This document shows, one piece after another, positions 25,312 to 33,376 of a stretch of DNA of 64,000 bases. Each line of letters begins with the position of its first letter. The stretch's first letter is position 1. Under the pieces are notes generated by a model that did not search any database, was not told the origin of the DNA, and worked only from the letters and a program-made list of their open reading frames with translations. The DNA is from Propioniciclava sinopodophylli (lineage in GTDB: Bacteria; Actinomycetota; Actinomycetes; Propionibacteriales; Propionibacteriaceae), in assembly GCF_004324755.1 (NCBI RefSeq), contig NZ_SDMQ01000015.1, positions 1-64,000 of the forward strand. The letters are read 5' to 3'. The position numbers were made by a program, and so were the translations under genes.

Positions 25312-26493
25312 ATGGACCCGGTGGAGAACCCCTTCAGGCCAGGCGCTGGTCGCAGGCCGCCCGTCCTTGCCGGTCGGGAGCGCATTCTGTCGAACTTCGA
25401 CGTGGTCGTCCGTCGGGCAGAGAACTACGGCGAGGGCGACCGCAGTTGGGTCATCAACGGACTGCGCGGGGTTGGAAAGACAGTGCTCCTCAACGAGCTG
25501 ATGAGCCAAGCCAACGCACGCAAGTGGATCGTCGCCAAGGTCGAGGCGTCCACGTCCGCACCCCTGCGCCGGGTGCTGGCCACGGAGTTGGTGAAGGCAC
25601 TGCGGACGGCCACAGGCCGCCACGCAGATCGCTCGAAGTGGAAGCGCGTGCTGGGAGTGCTCCGTTCGTTCACATTCAAACTCGGGATCGATGGCATCAC
25701 GTTGGGCATCGACGTGGATCCCGTCCACGGGGTGGCGGACAGTGGAACCTTCGGAGACGACTTGGCAGCCCTGCTGGAGGTCATCGGTGAAGCCTCGCTC
25801 GAGTTCGGCATCGGCACGCTGATCCTGGTGGACGAGTTGCAGGAGGCTGGCACCGACGACCTCGAAGCCGTCAACATGGCAGTCCATTCACTGGGACAGG
25901 CACCCACCCCCCTGCCGGTCTTCTTCGTGGGAGCTGGGCTCCCTTCCCTCCCAGCCCAGCTGGCGGATGCAGCCAGTTACGCGGAACGGCTGTACGTCTA
26001 CCAGCCGATCGGCCTCTTGTCCCCGGACGACGTCCGCACCGCGTTGGTGGAACCCTGCGAACAACGGGGAGTCACCTGGCAAGAGGATGCGCTGGCGGCT
26101 GCGTTCGAACTGGCGCGTGGATACCCCTACTTCGTCCAGTCCATCGGCAAGCACGTCTGGGACCTGGCTGCGGGGCCCGCCTTCACCATGGACGATGTGC
26201 AAGCTGGGGGTGCCTTGGCCCGCGAGGAGATCGATGCCGGCCTGTACAGGTCGCGTTGGGAACGTGCCACGACCGCTCAACGCAGGCTGCTCACAGGGAT
26301 GGCGCACCTGAAGGGGGAGGACCCAGTGGAGATCGGCGAACTCGCGGCTCACCTCGGCAAGGCCAGGACGTCTGACCTGTCGGTCGCCCGACAGGAACTC
26401 ATCAAGAAGGGTTTGGTCTACGCGCCCGAGCGGGGTCTGGTCGCCTTCACCGTCCCCGGAATGGCGGACTTCGTCATCGCCCAGGATGCGTGA
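25312..26493 (+). CDS. AAA-family ATPase (ORC/AAA_16-like) embedded in a BREX-2 relic
   Basis: An intact 393-aa ATPase. Walker A is GLRGVGKT (GKT at 55-57), Walker B is LILVDELQEA (D174-E175), with an arginine-finger-like region before a lid (YPYFVQSIGKHVWDLA). A C-terminal winged helix (~residues 315-385, ELAAHLGKARTSDLSVARQE) follows. Related stand-alone ATPases are widespread in actinobacteria; their role is not settled. It starts 92 bases after the pglZ remnant in an AT-richer stretch with an inverted repeat (CTCTAT/ATAGAG at 25261-25303). Its stop overlaps the brxD reading frame. That tight coupling suggests it belonged to the BREX operon. Confidence 0.75.
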   Translation: MDPVENPFRPGAGRRPPVLAGRERILSNFDVVVRRAENYGEGDRSWVINGLRGVGKTVLLNELMSQANARKWIVAKVEASTSAPLRRVLATELVKALRTATGRHADRSKWKRVLGVLRSFTFKLGIDGITLGIDVDPVHGVADSGTFGDDLAALLEVIGEASLEFGIGTLILVDELQEAGTDDLEAVNMAVHSLGQAPTPLPVFFVGAGLPSLPAQLADAASYAERLYVYQPIGLLSPDDVRTALVEPCEQRGVTWQEDALAAAFELARGYPYFVQSIGKHVWDLAAGPAFTMDDVQAGGALAREEIDAGLYRSRWERATTAQRRLLTGMAHLKGEDPVEIGELAAHLGKARTSDLSVARQELIKKGLVYAPERGLVAFTVPGMADFVIAQDA

Positions 26494-26497
26494 CTGC

Positions 26498-26695
26498 ATG
26501 GAGTCGGTCTCGCCTCGACGGCGTCGCGAGGTCATCGACGCCCTGCGGCGCCGTACCGTGCCCGCCAATGGCTTGGATCTCCTTGCGGTCGGGCTGACCC
26601 CCTTCGAGTCGGCTCTGGGTTCTGATCTGGAGTCGGTCGCCGGTGGCGCGGCTGTCTTCAAGGCCGTCCGCGCACGCACGCACTCGCGTTCGTGA
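26498..26695 (+). pseudogene. brxD: BREX brxD remnant (N-terminal 65 codons)
   Basis: From ATG 26498 the frame reads MESVSPRRRREVIDALRRRT, then VPANGLDLLAVGL and GGAAVFKAVR. This is the characteristic start of BrxD (DUF2791-type P-loop protein), up to just before the GEYGSGKTF Walker region expected next. Instead the frame becomes ARTHSRS and stops. The frame is also open from ATG 26486, which overlaps the ATPase stop. The remaining ~85% of brxD, and the helicase gene that normally follows, are missing. Confidence 0.68.
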
Positions 26696-26847
26696 GCTGC
26701 TGTTCCTTGTCCGAGTGCGGGTGAAGTCGGCACCGATGGGTACGGCGAGCCCTACGTCCGAGTGACGAGCGCTTGGAGGCGCATGCCGACTACATGCGTC
26801 AATGGGCGGAGTGAGATGACCTGGCCACATACGTCCTGTCCGACGGT

Positions 26848-27057
26848 CTACGGCCTCGAGGGCAGCGGGCCGAAGTCTTCCTTCGGCGGCGACATCCGCA
26901 AGAGCGACATCCGCAAGCTGGTGAGCTTCCAGGGCGTGTACGGCTACCGCGACATCGCGGTGCAGTTCTCCCACGCCAACAACGGCAAGACCACTGGCGA
27001 CACCTGCTTCGGCGACTCCGGCGGCCCCACGTTCGACATCTCCACCGATCGCTGCCC
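26848..27057 (+). pseudogene. Trypsin-like (S1) serine protease fragment
   Basis: About 70 codons read YGLEGSGPKSSFGGDIRKSD, VSFQGVYGYRDIAVQFSHAN and GDTCFGDSGGPTFD. GDSGGP is the S1 catalytic-serine motif, here with its neighbouring Cys. His and Asp of the triad and a signal peptide are absent, and the reading fades after TDRC. It is a 3' fragment of a secreted protease. The stretch 26696-26847 before it holds only scraps, for instance a reading ending ERLEAHADYMRQWAE and a stop. Confidence 0.65.
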
Positions 27058-27086
27058 GCACCCACCGCGTCCGCCATCATGGGGAC

Positions 27087-27449
27087 ATGACGATCCTCAA
27101 GATCAACGCCATCACCGTCCCCGCCGACAGCGGCGACGAGCTCGCACACCGCTTCGCCAAGCGCGCCGGCGCCGTCGACGGGCAGGACGGCTTCGAGGGC
27201 TTCGAGCTGCTCAAGCCGCTGGACGCCGACCGTCACGTCTGGCTCGTCCTCACCCGCTGGCGCGACGAGGAGTCCTTCCAGAACTGGATCACCTCGGCCA
27301 ACTTCAAGGGCGCCCACGGCGGCCGCGACACCGAGATCTCCCGCCAGCACAGTGCGTCGGACGCCGGAGGACCCCCGCCCCACGGCGACGCGCGTCCGGT
27401 CGGCGTCAGCGCGGAACTGTGGAGCTACGAGGTCGTCGACCTCACCTGA
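27087..27449 (+). CDS. Antibiotic biosynthesis monooxygenase (ABM) family, MhuD/HmoA-like
   Basis: A 120-aa ferredoxin-like-fold protein: KINAITVPADSGDELAHRFA strand-helix start, GFEGFELLKP, WLVLTRWRDEESFQNWITS and a HGGRDTEISRQHS loop. The size and the NWITSANF region match heme-degrading HmoA/MhuD-type monooxygenases, so release of iron from heme is plausible, although the family is mixed. It stands alone and is the first intact chromosomal gene after the decay zone. Confidence 0.75.
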   Translation: MTILKINAITVPADSGDELAHRFAKRAGAVDGQDGFEGFELLKPLDADRHVWLVLTRWRDEESFQNWITSANFKGAHGGRDTEISRQHSASDAGGPPPHGDARPVGVSAELWSYEVVDLT

Positions 27450-27453
27450 CTCG

Positions 27454-27468
27454 AGGCCCTCTGGGCCT
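27454..27468 (+). terminator. Short hairpin after the ABM gene
   Basis: AGGCCC, loop TCT, GGGCCT, starting four bases after the stop codon. No T-run. It probably separates the ABM gene from the downstream ABC operon promoter. Confidence 0.45.
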
Positions 27469-27505
27469 GCACCGTCGCGTTACCCAACCGTGATGCGGGC
27501 GGATC

Positions 27506-27535
27506 TTGACACCAAGACTGGGAAAGAGCGACTCT
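27506..27535 (+). promoter_or_regulatory. Promoter of the cellobiose-type ABC operon
   Basis: TTGACA at 27506-27511 is a perfect -35 element. GACTCT at 27530-27535, 18 bases on, is a fair -10. The predicted transcript starts just before the two operators at 27550-27596, so repressor binding would block elongation or promoter clearance. Confidence 0.5.
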
Positions 27536-27549
27536 GAGACACATCCCCC

Positions 27550-27596
27550 TGAGAGCGCTCCCATTCCCTCTCAGTCTCTACTGAGAGCGCTCTCAG
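27550..27596. promoter_or_regulatory. Two CebR-like LacI operators
   Basis: TGAGAGCGCTCCCA (27550-27563) and TGAGAGCGCTCTCA (27582-27595; symmetric as CTGAGAGCGCTCTCAG, 27581-27596). The known Streptomyces CebR box is TGGGAGCGCTCCCA; the first site differs from it at one base. Centres are 32 bases apart, about three helical turns. They lie 45-91 bases before the binding-protein start and fit regulation by the LacI protein at 32338. Confidence 0.75.
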
Positions 27597-27640
27597 GATG
27601 ACAGGCGGACCTTCATCCGCACACAAACAAAGGAGTTGCT

Positions 27641-28951
27641 GTGCACAAGTCACGCATTGGGGCCCTCGCGGCGATCAGCGCCCTGGCCATCACCCTGTCC
27701 GCCTGCGGCGGTGCGAACACGGGGTCGACACCGGCCCCCGGCGGAAGCGCTGCGCCCGCGACGTCGGACGAGAAGATCACCCTGACCGTCGCCACCTTCA
27801 ACGAGTTCGGCTACGAGGAGCTCGTCAAGGAGTACACGACGCTCAACCCGAACGTGATCGTCGAGCACAAGAAGGCCGCGACCGCCGACGAGGCGCGCGA
27901 CAACCTGAACACCCGCCTGGCCGCCGGCTCCGGGCTGGCCGACATCGAGGCCATCGAGGTCGACTGGGTGCCCGAGATGATGCAGTACGCCGACAAGTTC
28001 GTCGACCTCAAGGACGACGCCGTCAAGGGTCGCTGGCTCGACTGGAAGGAAGCCGCAGCCACCACGCCCGACGGCAAGCTCATGGGCTACGGCACCGACA
28101 TCGGCCCCGAGGCCATCTGCTACCGCGCCGACATGTTCGAGGCCGCAGGCCTGCCCTCCGACCGCGCCGAGGTCGCCAAGCTGCTCGACGGCGGCTGGGA
28201 CAAGTACTTCACCGTCGGCAAGGACTTCGTCGCCAAGAGCGACGCCGCCTGGTTCGACGCCGCCGACGGCGTGTTCCAGGGCATGATCAACCAGATCGAG
28301 ACACCGTTCGAGAACGCCGACGGCACCCCGATCCCCCTCGGCGAGAACACCGAGATCAAGAAGGTCTACGACCAGGTGATCACCGCCGCGGTCACCGACG
28401 ACCTCTCGGCCGACCTCGCGCAGTGGAGCACCGACTGGTCCACCGCCTTCCAGAACGACGGCTTCGCGACGATGCTCTGCCCGGGCTGGATGCTCGGCGT
28501 GATCGAGGGCAACGCCGAGGGCGTCGAGGGTTGGGACATCGCCGACGTCTTCCCCGGCGGCGGCGGCAACTGGGGCGGCTCGTACCTGACGGTGCCGACC
28601 CAGGGCGCGCACCCTGAGGAGGCCAAGAAGCTGGCCGCGTGGCTGACCGCCCCCGAGCAGCAGCTCAAGGCCTTCGCGTCCAAGGGCACCTTCCCCAGCC
28701 AGAAGGAGGCCCTCGCCTCCCCCGAGCTCCTCAAGTCGACCAACGCGTTCTTCAACGACGCCCCCACCGGCCAGATCCTCACCAACCGCGCCAACGCCGT
28801 CTCGGTGACCCCCTTCAAGGGCCCGAACTACTTCGCGATCCGCGCGCTGACGTCTGACGCCATCAACCGCGCCGACGTCGACAAGACCGACGACCCCGAG
28901 GCCTCCTGGGCCAAGGCCGTCGCAGCCTACGGCGACCTCGGCCTCAGCTGA
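27641..28951 (+). CDS. ABC sugar-binding lipoprotein, CebE-like
   Basis: A 436-aa extracellular solute-binding protein. The signal peptide ends in lipobox LSAC (C22). The mature part follows the family-1 binding-protein pattern: NPNVIVEHKKAATADEARDN, then AAGSGLADIEAIEVDWVPEM and a Trp-rich ligand cleft (GGGGNWGGSY). GTG 27641 follows AAAGGAG. It is followed by two permeases and a GH1 beta-glucosidase and preceded by CebR-like operators, so cellobiose or related beta-glucosides are the expected ligand. No ATPase is encoded here; a shared MsiK-type ATPase elsewhere would be needed. Confidence 0.85.
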   Translation: MHKSRIGALAAISALAITLSACGGANTGSTPAPGGSAAPATSDEKITLTVATFNEFGYEELVKEYTTLNPNVIVEHKKAATADEARDNLNTRLAAGSGLADIEAIEVDWVPEMMQYADKFVDLKDDAVKGRWLDWKEAAATTPDGKLMGYGTDIGPEAICYRADMFEAAGLPSDRAEVAKLLDGGWDKYFTVGKDFVAKSDAAWFDAADGVFQGMINQIETPFENADGTPIPLGENTEIKKVYDQVITAAVTDDLSADLAQWSTDWSTAFQNDGFATMLCPGWMLGVIEGNAEGVEGWDIADVFPGGGGNWGGSYLTVPTQGAHPEEAKKLAAWLTAPEQQLKAFASKGTFPSQKEALASPELLKSTNAFFNDAPTGQILTNRANAVSVTPFKGPNYFAIRALTSDAINRADVDKTDDPEASWAKAVAAYGDLGLS

Positions 28952-28960
28952 CGCACCCTT

Positions 28961-28992
28961 GGCCGACCGGACGCCACGGCGTCCGGTCGGCC
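28961..28992 (+). terminator. Intra-operon hairpin between binding protein and permease
   Basis: GGCCGACCGGACGC, loop CACG, GCGTCCGGTCGGCC: a perfect 14-bp stem nine bases after the binding-protein stop. Placed inside an operon, it probably lowers read-through or protects the upstream mRNA so that the binding protein is made in excess. Confidence 0.65.
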
Positions 28993-29027
28993 CCCACCCG
29001 AACCCACCACGACCGCGAGGAGGCTCG

Positions 29028-29975
29028 ATGTCGAGCACCACAGCGCGCCAGCGGCTGTCCCGCCTGGACGTGCGCCTGTCGCCGTACCTCTACATCAGCC
29101 CCTTCTTCATCCTCTTCGCCGTCGTCGGCCTCTACCCGCTGCTCTACACGGCATTCGTCTCCGTGCACGACTGGCACCTCATCGGCGGCCAGGGGGACTT
29201 CGTCGGCCTGAAGAACTACGTCGACGTCCTGGGACAGCAACGCTTCGGCCGCGCCCTGGGCAACACCTTCTCCATCTTCCTGCTGTCGTCGGTCCCCCAG
29301 GTGATCGCCGCCATCGCGATCGCGGCCCTGCTCGACGCGAACCTGCGCGCGAAGACCTTCTGGCGCATGGGCGTCCTGCTGCCCTACGTGGTGGCGCCGG
29401 TCGCGGTGTCGCTGATCTTCTCCAAGCTCTTCGCCGACCAGTCGGGGTTGGTGAACACGCTCCTGGCCACGATCGGCATCGACCCCATCGGCTTCCACTC
29501 CGACCGGCTCGCGTCGCACCTCGCGATCGCCACCATGGTCAACTTCCGCTGGACCGGCTACAACACCCTGATCTTCCTCGCCGCCATGCAGGCCGTGCCC
29601 CGGGATCTCTACGAGGCCGCGATCGTCGACGGGGCGTCGCGCTGGCGCCAGTTCTGGTCGGTCACCGTCCCGATGCTGCGCGCCACGATCATCTTCGTGG
29701 TCATCACCTCCACCATCGGCGGTCTGCAGATCTTCGACGAACCCCGCATGTACGACACGCTCGGCCTTGGCGGGTCGGACCGGCAGTGGATGACGATGAC
29801 CATGTATCTCTACGAGCTCGGCTGGGGGGCGCAGAAGAGCTTCGGCCGTGCAGCCGCCGTCGCCTGGATCCTCTTCGGGATCATCATCGTGATCGGCATG
29901 GTCAACTTCCTGCTCACCCAACGCATCGCCTCCGGGGACGCGCCCCGGCGAGTCCGCAAGGGGGCCCGCGCATGA
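29028..29975 (+). CDS. ABC sugar transporter permease, CebF-like
   Basis: A 315-aa MalF-type inner-membrane permease with six helices. The EAA loop is EAAIVDGASRWRQFWSVTVP (~residues 195-214), which docks the ATPase. ATG 29028 follows GAGGAGG. It overlaps the second permease by four bases. Confidence 0.85.
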   Translation: MSSTTARQRLSRLDVRLSPYLYISPFFILFAVVGLYPLLYTAFVSVHDWHLIGGQGDFVGLKNYVDVLGQQRFGRALGNTFSIFLLSSVPQVIAAIAIAALLDANLRAKTFWRMGVLLPYVVAPVAVSLIFSKLFADQSGLVNTLLATIGIDPIGFHSDRLASHLAIATMVNFRWTGYNTLIFLAAMQAVPRDLYEAAIVDGASRWRQFWSVTVPMLRATIIFVVITSTIGGLQIFDEPRMYDTLGLGGSDRQWMTMTMYLYELGWGAQKSFGRAAAVAWILFGIIIVIGMVNFLLTQRIASGDAPRRVRKGARA

Positions 29976-30910
29976 ACTCCGTCGCCGCCATCGAACAGAC
30001 CGCCGGGCGCGGTGCCGCCCGCGCCGCCCGCCGTCGGTTGAACCGACCGCAGCCCGGGGCGTCAGGGAGCAGCACCGCGTGGGGCGCCGACCGCCGCCCG
30101 TCGTGGCTGTCCTACGTGCTGCTCGGCCTGGTCCTGCTGATCTCGGCCTACCCGCTGTGGTTCGCGGTGCTGCTGGCCAGTTCGGACGCCGCGACCATCG
30201 CCCGCAACCCGATCCCGTCGCTGATCCCCCAGGGCCGGCTGCTGGAGAACATCGGCCTGGTCATCTCCTCCGACATCAACTTCTGGCCGGCGCTGTGGAA
30301 CTCGATCCTCGTCGCCGTGATCACCTCGGCGTCGGTCGTGATCTTCTCCACCCTGGCCGGCTACTCGTTCGCCAAGCTGAACTTCCGCGGCCGCGGGCCG
30401 CTGCTGGTGTTCGTCATCGCCACCATGGCCGTGCCGACCCAGCTGGGCATCGTGCCGCTGTTCATCGTGATGTCGAAGCTGGGCTGGATCGGCCAACTGC
30501 AGGCCGTCATCGTGCCCGGCATGGTCACCGCGTTCGGGGTGTTCTGGATGACCCAGTACCTCCGCGACGCCCTGCCCTACGAACTGATCGAGGCGGCACG
30601 GGTGGACGGCTGCTCGATGATTCGCACGTTCTGGCACGTCGCGCTGCCCGCCGCCCGCCCGGCCGCCGCGATGCTGGCCCTGTTCACCTTCGTCGGCTCG
30701 TGGACCAACTTCTTCTGGCCCTTCATCGTGCTGGGTCCCACGAACCCGACGCTGCCCGTGGCGCTGCAACTGCTGCAGGCGTCGTACTTCAAGGACTACT
30801 CGCTGATCATGGCGGGCGTCGTGGTGGCCACGATCCCGCTGCTGCTGGTCTTCGTCGTCGCTGGCCGACACCTCGTCGCCGGCATTATGCAAGGAGCTGT
30901 CAAGGGATGA
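29972..30910 (+). CDS. ABC sugar transporter permease, CebG-like
   Basis: A 312-aa MalG-type permease. A ~45-residue Arg/Ala-rich cytoplasmic N-terminus precedes six helices. The EAA loop is EAARVDGCSMIRTFWHVALP. Start and stop overlap neighbouring genes by four bases each (ATGA), showing translational coupling with the first permease and the beta-glucosidase. Confidence 0.85.
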   Translation: MNSVAAIEQTAGRGAARAARRRLNRPQPGASGSSTAWGADRRPSWLSYVLLGLVLLISAYPLWFAVLLASSDAATIARNPIPSLIPQGRLLENIGLVISSDINFWPALWNSILVAVITSASVVIFSTLAGYSFAKLNFRGRGPLLVFVIATMAVPTQLGIVPLFIVMSKLGWIGQLQAVIVPGMVTAFGVFWMTQYLRDALPYELIEAARVDGCSMIRTFWHVALPAARPAAAMLALFTFVGSWTNFFWPFIVLGPTNPTLPVALQLLQASYFKDYSLIMAGVVVATIPLLLVFVVAGRHLVAGIMQGAVKG

Positions 30911-32328
30911 CCGAACTCACCTTCCCGCCCTCGTTCTCGTGGGGCACCGCCACCGCGGCCTACCAGATCGAGGGAGCCCGCCACGAGGGTGGCCGCCGCG
31001 ACTCGATCTGGGACACCTTCGCCCACACCCCCGGCGCGGTGGTGAACGGCGACACCGGTGACGTCACCTGCGACCACTACCACCGCATGCCCTCCGACGT
31101 CGCGTTGATGGCCTCGCTCGGCCTCGACACGTACCGGTTCTCGGTGTCGTGGGCGCGTGTGTGCCCCGACGGCCGGACCCCCAACCCGGAAGGCCTCGAC
31201 TTCTACGACCGCCTCGTCGACGAGCTCGTCGGGCGCGGCATCCGACCGTGGCTGACGCTCTACCACTGGGACCTCCCCCAGGCCCTCCAGGACCGGGGCG
31301 GCTGGACGAACCGCGACACGGCGTCGGCGTTCGCCGAGTACGCCGGCACGGTGCTGGAACGACTCGGCGACCGCGTGCCCGTCTGGACCACGCTCAACGA
31401 GCCGTGGTGCTCGTCGTTCCTGTCCTACGCGGCCGGCGAGCACGCGCCCGGCCACACTTCCCCGACCGAGGCCGTGGACGCCGCCCACCACCTGTTGCTG
31501 GGCCACGGCCTCGCCGTGCAGCGGATCCGCGCCGACCGACCCGACGTCACCGTCGGTATCACCACCAACCACACCGTCGCCGAGCCGGCCGACCCGTCGA
31601 ACCCGGCCGACGTCGACGCCGCCCGCCGCATCGACGGCGCGTTCAACCGCGTGTTCCTCGACCCCCTGTTCCGGGGCGAGTACCCCGCGGACGTGCTCGA
31701 GGACATGGCGGAGGCGGGGCTGGGGCGCGCAGCCCGTGACGGCGACTTCGCGGTCATCTCGTCGCCGATCGACGTGCTGGGCGTGAACTACTACAACGGT
31801 GCGGCCGTCGCCGGCGCTGTGCCGGGGGACGAGTCGCCCCTGGTGTTCGCCGGCCCGGGTGAGCTGCCCCGGCGCAGCCCCTACGTGGGCTCGGAACGCG
31901 TGCGGTTCGTCCCGCGCGGGCTGCCCGTCACCGCGATGGGGTGGGAGGTGCAGCCCGAAGGCCTCACCCGTCTGCTCGTCCGGCTGCAGGAGGAGTACAC
32001 CGGTCCCGCCGGCGTCCGTCTGCACGTCACGGAGAACGGCGCCGCCTACGACGACGTGCCGGACGCCGCGGGCTTCGTCGACGACACCCACACCCGCCGC
32101 GCGTACGTGCGCGACCACCTCGCCGCGGTGCACGCCGCGATCGAGGCTGGCGCCGCCGTGGACGGGTACATGGTGTGGTCGATGCTGGACAACTTCGAGT
32201 GGGCGTGGGGGCTGGCCAAACGGTTCGGTATCGTTCGGGTCGACTTCGACACGCTCCAGCGGACCCCCAAGGCGTCCGCACTCTGGTACGCCGAGGTCGC
32301 ACGGTCGGGAAGCGTCACCCTCGACTGA
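30907..32328 (+). CDS. GH1 beta-glucosidase, BglC-like
   Basis: A 473-aa family-1 glycoside hydrolase of normal length. It has the N-terminal signature FPPSFSWGTATAAYQIEG, acid/base E165 in TLNEPW and nucleophile E376 in VTENGA, plus YMVWSMLDNFEWAWG near the end, which shapes the sugar site. No signal peptide, so it acts on imported cellobiose or aryl/alkyl beta-glucosides in the cytoplasm. It is translationally coupled to the upstream permease. Confidence 0.9.
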   Translation: MTELTFPPSFSWGTATAAYQIEGARHEGGRRDSIWDTFAHTPGAVVNGDTGDVTCDHYHRMPSDVALMASLGLDTYRFSVSWARVCPDGRTPNPEGLDFYDRLVDELVGRGIRPWLTLYHWDLPQALQDRGGWTNRDTASAFAEYAGTVLERLGDRVPVWTTLNEPWCSSFLSYAAGEHAPGHTSPTEAVDAAHHLLLGHGLAVQRIRADRPDVTVGITTNHTVAEPADPSNPADVDAARRIDGAFNRVFLDPLFRGEYPADVLEDMAEAGLGRAARDGDFAVISSPIDVLGVNYYNGAAVAGAVPGDESPLVFAGPGELPRRSPYVGSERVRFVPRGLPVTAMGWEVQPEGLTRLLVRLQEEYTGPAGVRLHVTENGAAYDDVPDAAGFVDDTHTRRAYVRDHLAAVHAAIEAGAAVDGYMVWSMLDNFEWAWGLAKRFGIVRVDFDTLQRTPKASALWYAEVARSGSVTLD

Positions 32329-32337
32329 GGAGGCGAG

Positions 32338-33351
32338 GTGGACGACGTGCGGTCACGCACCACGTTGGAGGACGTCGCGCGCGTGGCGGGGGTGTCCCGC
32401 GCCACGGCGTCCCGGGCCGTGCGCGGCGGCGAACTGGTGAGCCCCGTCGCCCTCGAGGCGGTACGCCGGGCGGTCGAGCAGCTCGGGTACGTGCCCAACC
32501 CGGCCGCCCGCAGCCTCGTCACCCGGCAGACCGACACCCTGGCCGTGGTCGTCCCCGAGGACGACGCCCGCGTGTTCTCCGACCCCTTCATCGCGCAGGC
32601 CATCGGCGGGGTCGCCGAGGCGCTGGCCCACACCCCGAAGCAGCTCGTCCTGCTCATGCGCGCCCGCGGCCAGGAGAACGATCGCCTGCTGCCCTACCTG
32701 CGCGGCGGGCATGTCGACGGGATCGTGGTGCTCTCCCACCACCGCGACGACCACCTCGAACGCGAACTCGCCGCCTTGCACCTGCCGCTCGCCTTCATCG
32801 GACGTCCCCTCGAGCCCCAACTGGCCGTGCCGTACGTCGACGTCGACAACGTCGCCGGCGGACGCCTCGCCGCTGAGCACCTGCTCGCCGCGGGCGCGCG
32901 TAGGCTCGCCACCATCAGTGGCCCACTGGACATGCCGGCCGCTGTCGACCGCATCACCGGGTGGTCGGAGGCCCTGGCCGAGGCCGGCGTCACCGAGGTC
33001 GCCCGGTACGAGGGCGACTTCACCCTGGTGCGCGGCGAGGAACTCGGCGCGCGGCTGCTGGCCGAACACCCGGAGGTGGACGGCGTCTTCGCCGCCAACG
33101 ACCTCACCGCCGCCGGCGTGCTGCACGCGGCCCGCGCCGCCGGGCGCTCGGTCCCCAGGACCCTGCGCCTGGTCGGGTACGACGACACCCAGCTCGGCCT
33201 GACGACCCACCCGCAGCTCACCTCGATCACCAACCCCGGGCGCGACCTCGCCCGCCGGGCCACGCGCATGGTGCTCGACCAGCTCGCCGGGCAGCCCGCG
33301 CCGCCTCCGATCATCATCACGCCCGTCCTCGTGGAGCGGGCCTCGGGCTGA
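32338..33351 (+). CDS. LacI-family repressor, CebR-like
   Basis: A 337-aa regulator. HTH: TTLEDVARVAGVSRATASRA; hinge GYVPNPAARSLV; then a ligand-binding domain (LAVVVPEDDARVFSDPF). It is the last gene of the operon, eight bases after the beta-glucosidase, with RBS GAGGAGG. In Streptomyces, CebR represses cebEFG-bglC until cellobiose is present; gene content and operator match here, so the same logic is likely. Confidence 0.83.
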   Translation: MDDVRSRTTLEDVARVAGVSRATASRAVRGGELVSPVALEAVRRAVEQLGYVPNPAARSLVTRQTDTLAVVVPEDDARVFSDPFIAQAIGGVAEALAHTPKQLVLLMRARGQENDRLLPYLRGGHVDGIVVLSHHRDDHLERELAALHLPLAFIGRPLEPQLAVPYVDVDNVAGGRLAAEHLLAAGARRLATISGPLDMPAAVDRITGWSEALAEAGVTEVARYEGDFTLVRGEELGARLLAEHPEVDGVFAANDLTAAGVLHAARAAGRSVPRTLRLVGYDDTQLGLTTHPQLTSITNPGRDLARRATRMVLDQLAGQPAPPPIIITPVLVERASG

Positions 33352-33376
33352 CGGGCCCAACTGGCAGGCTGTGCCC

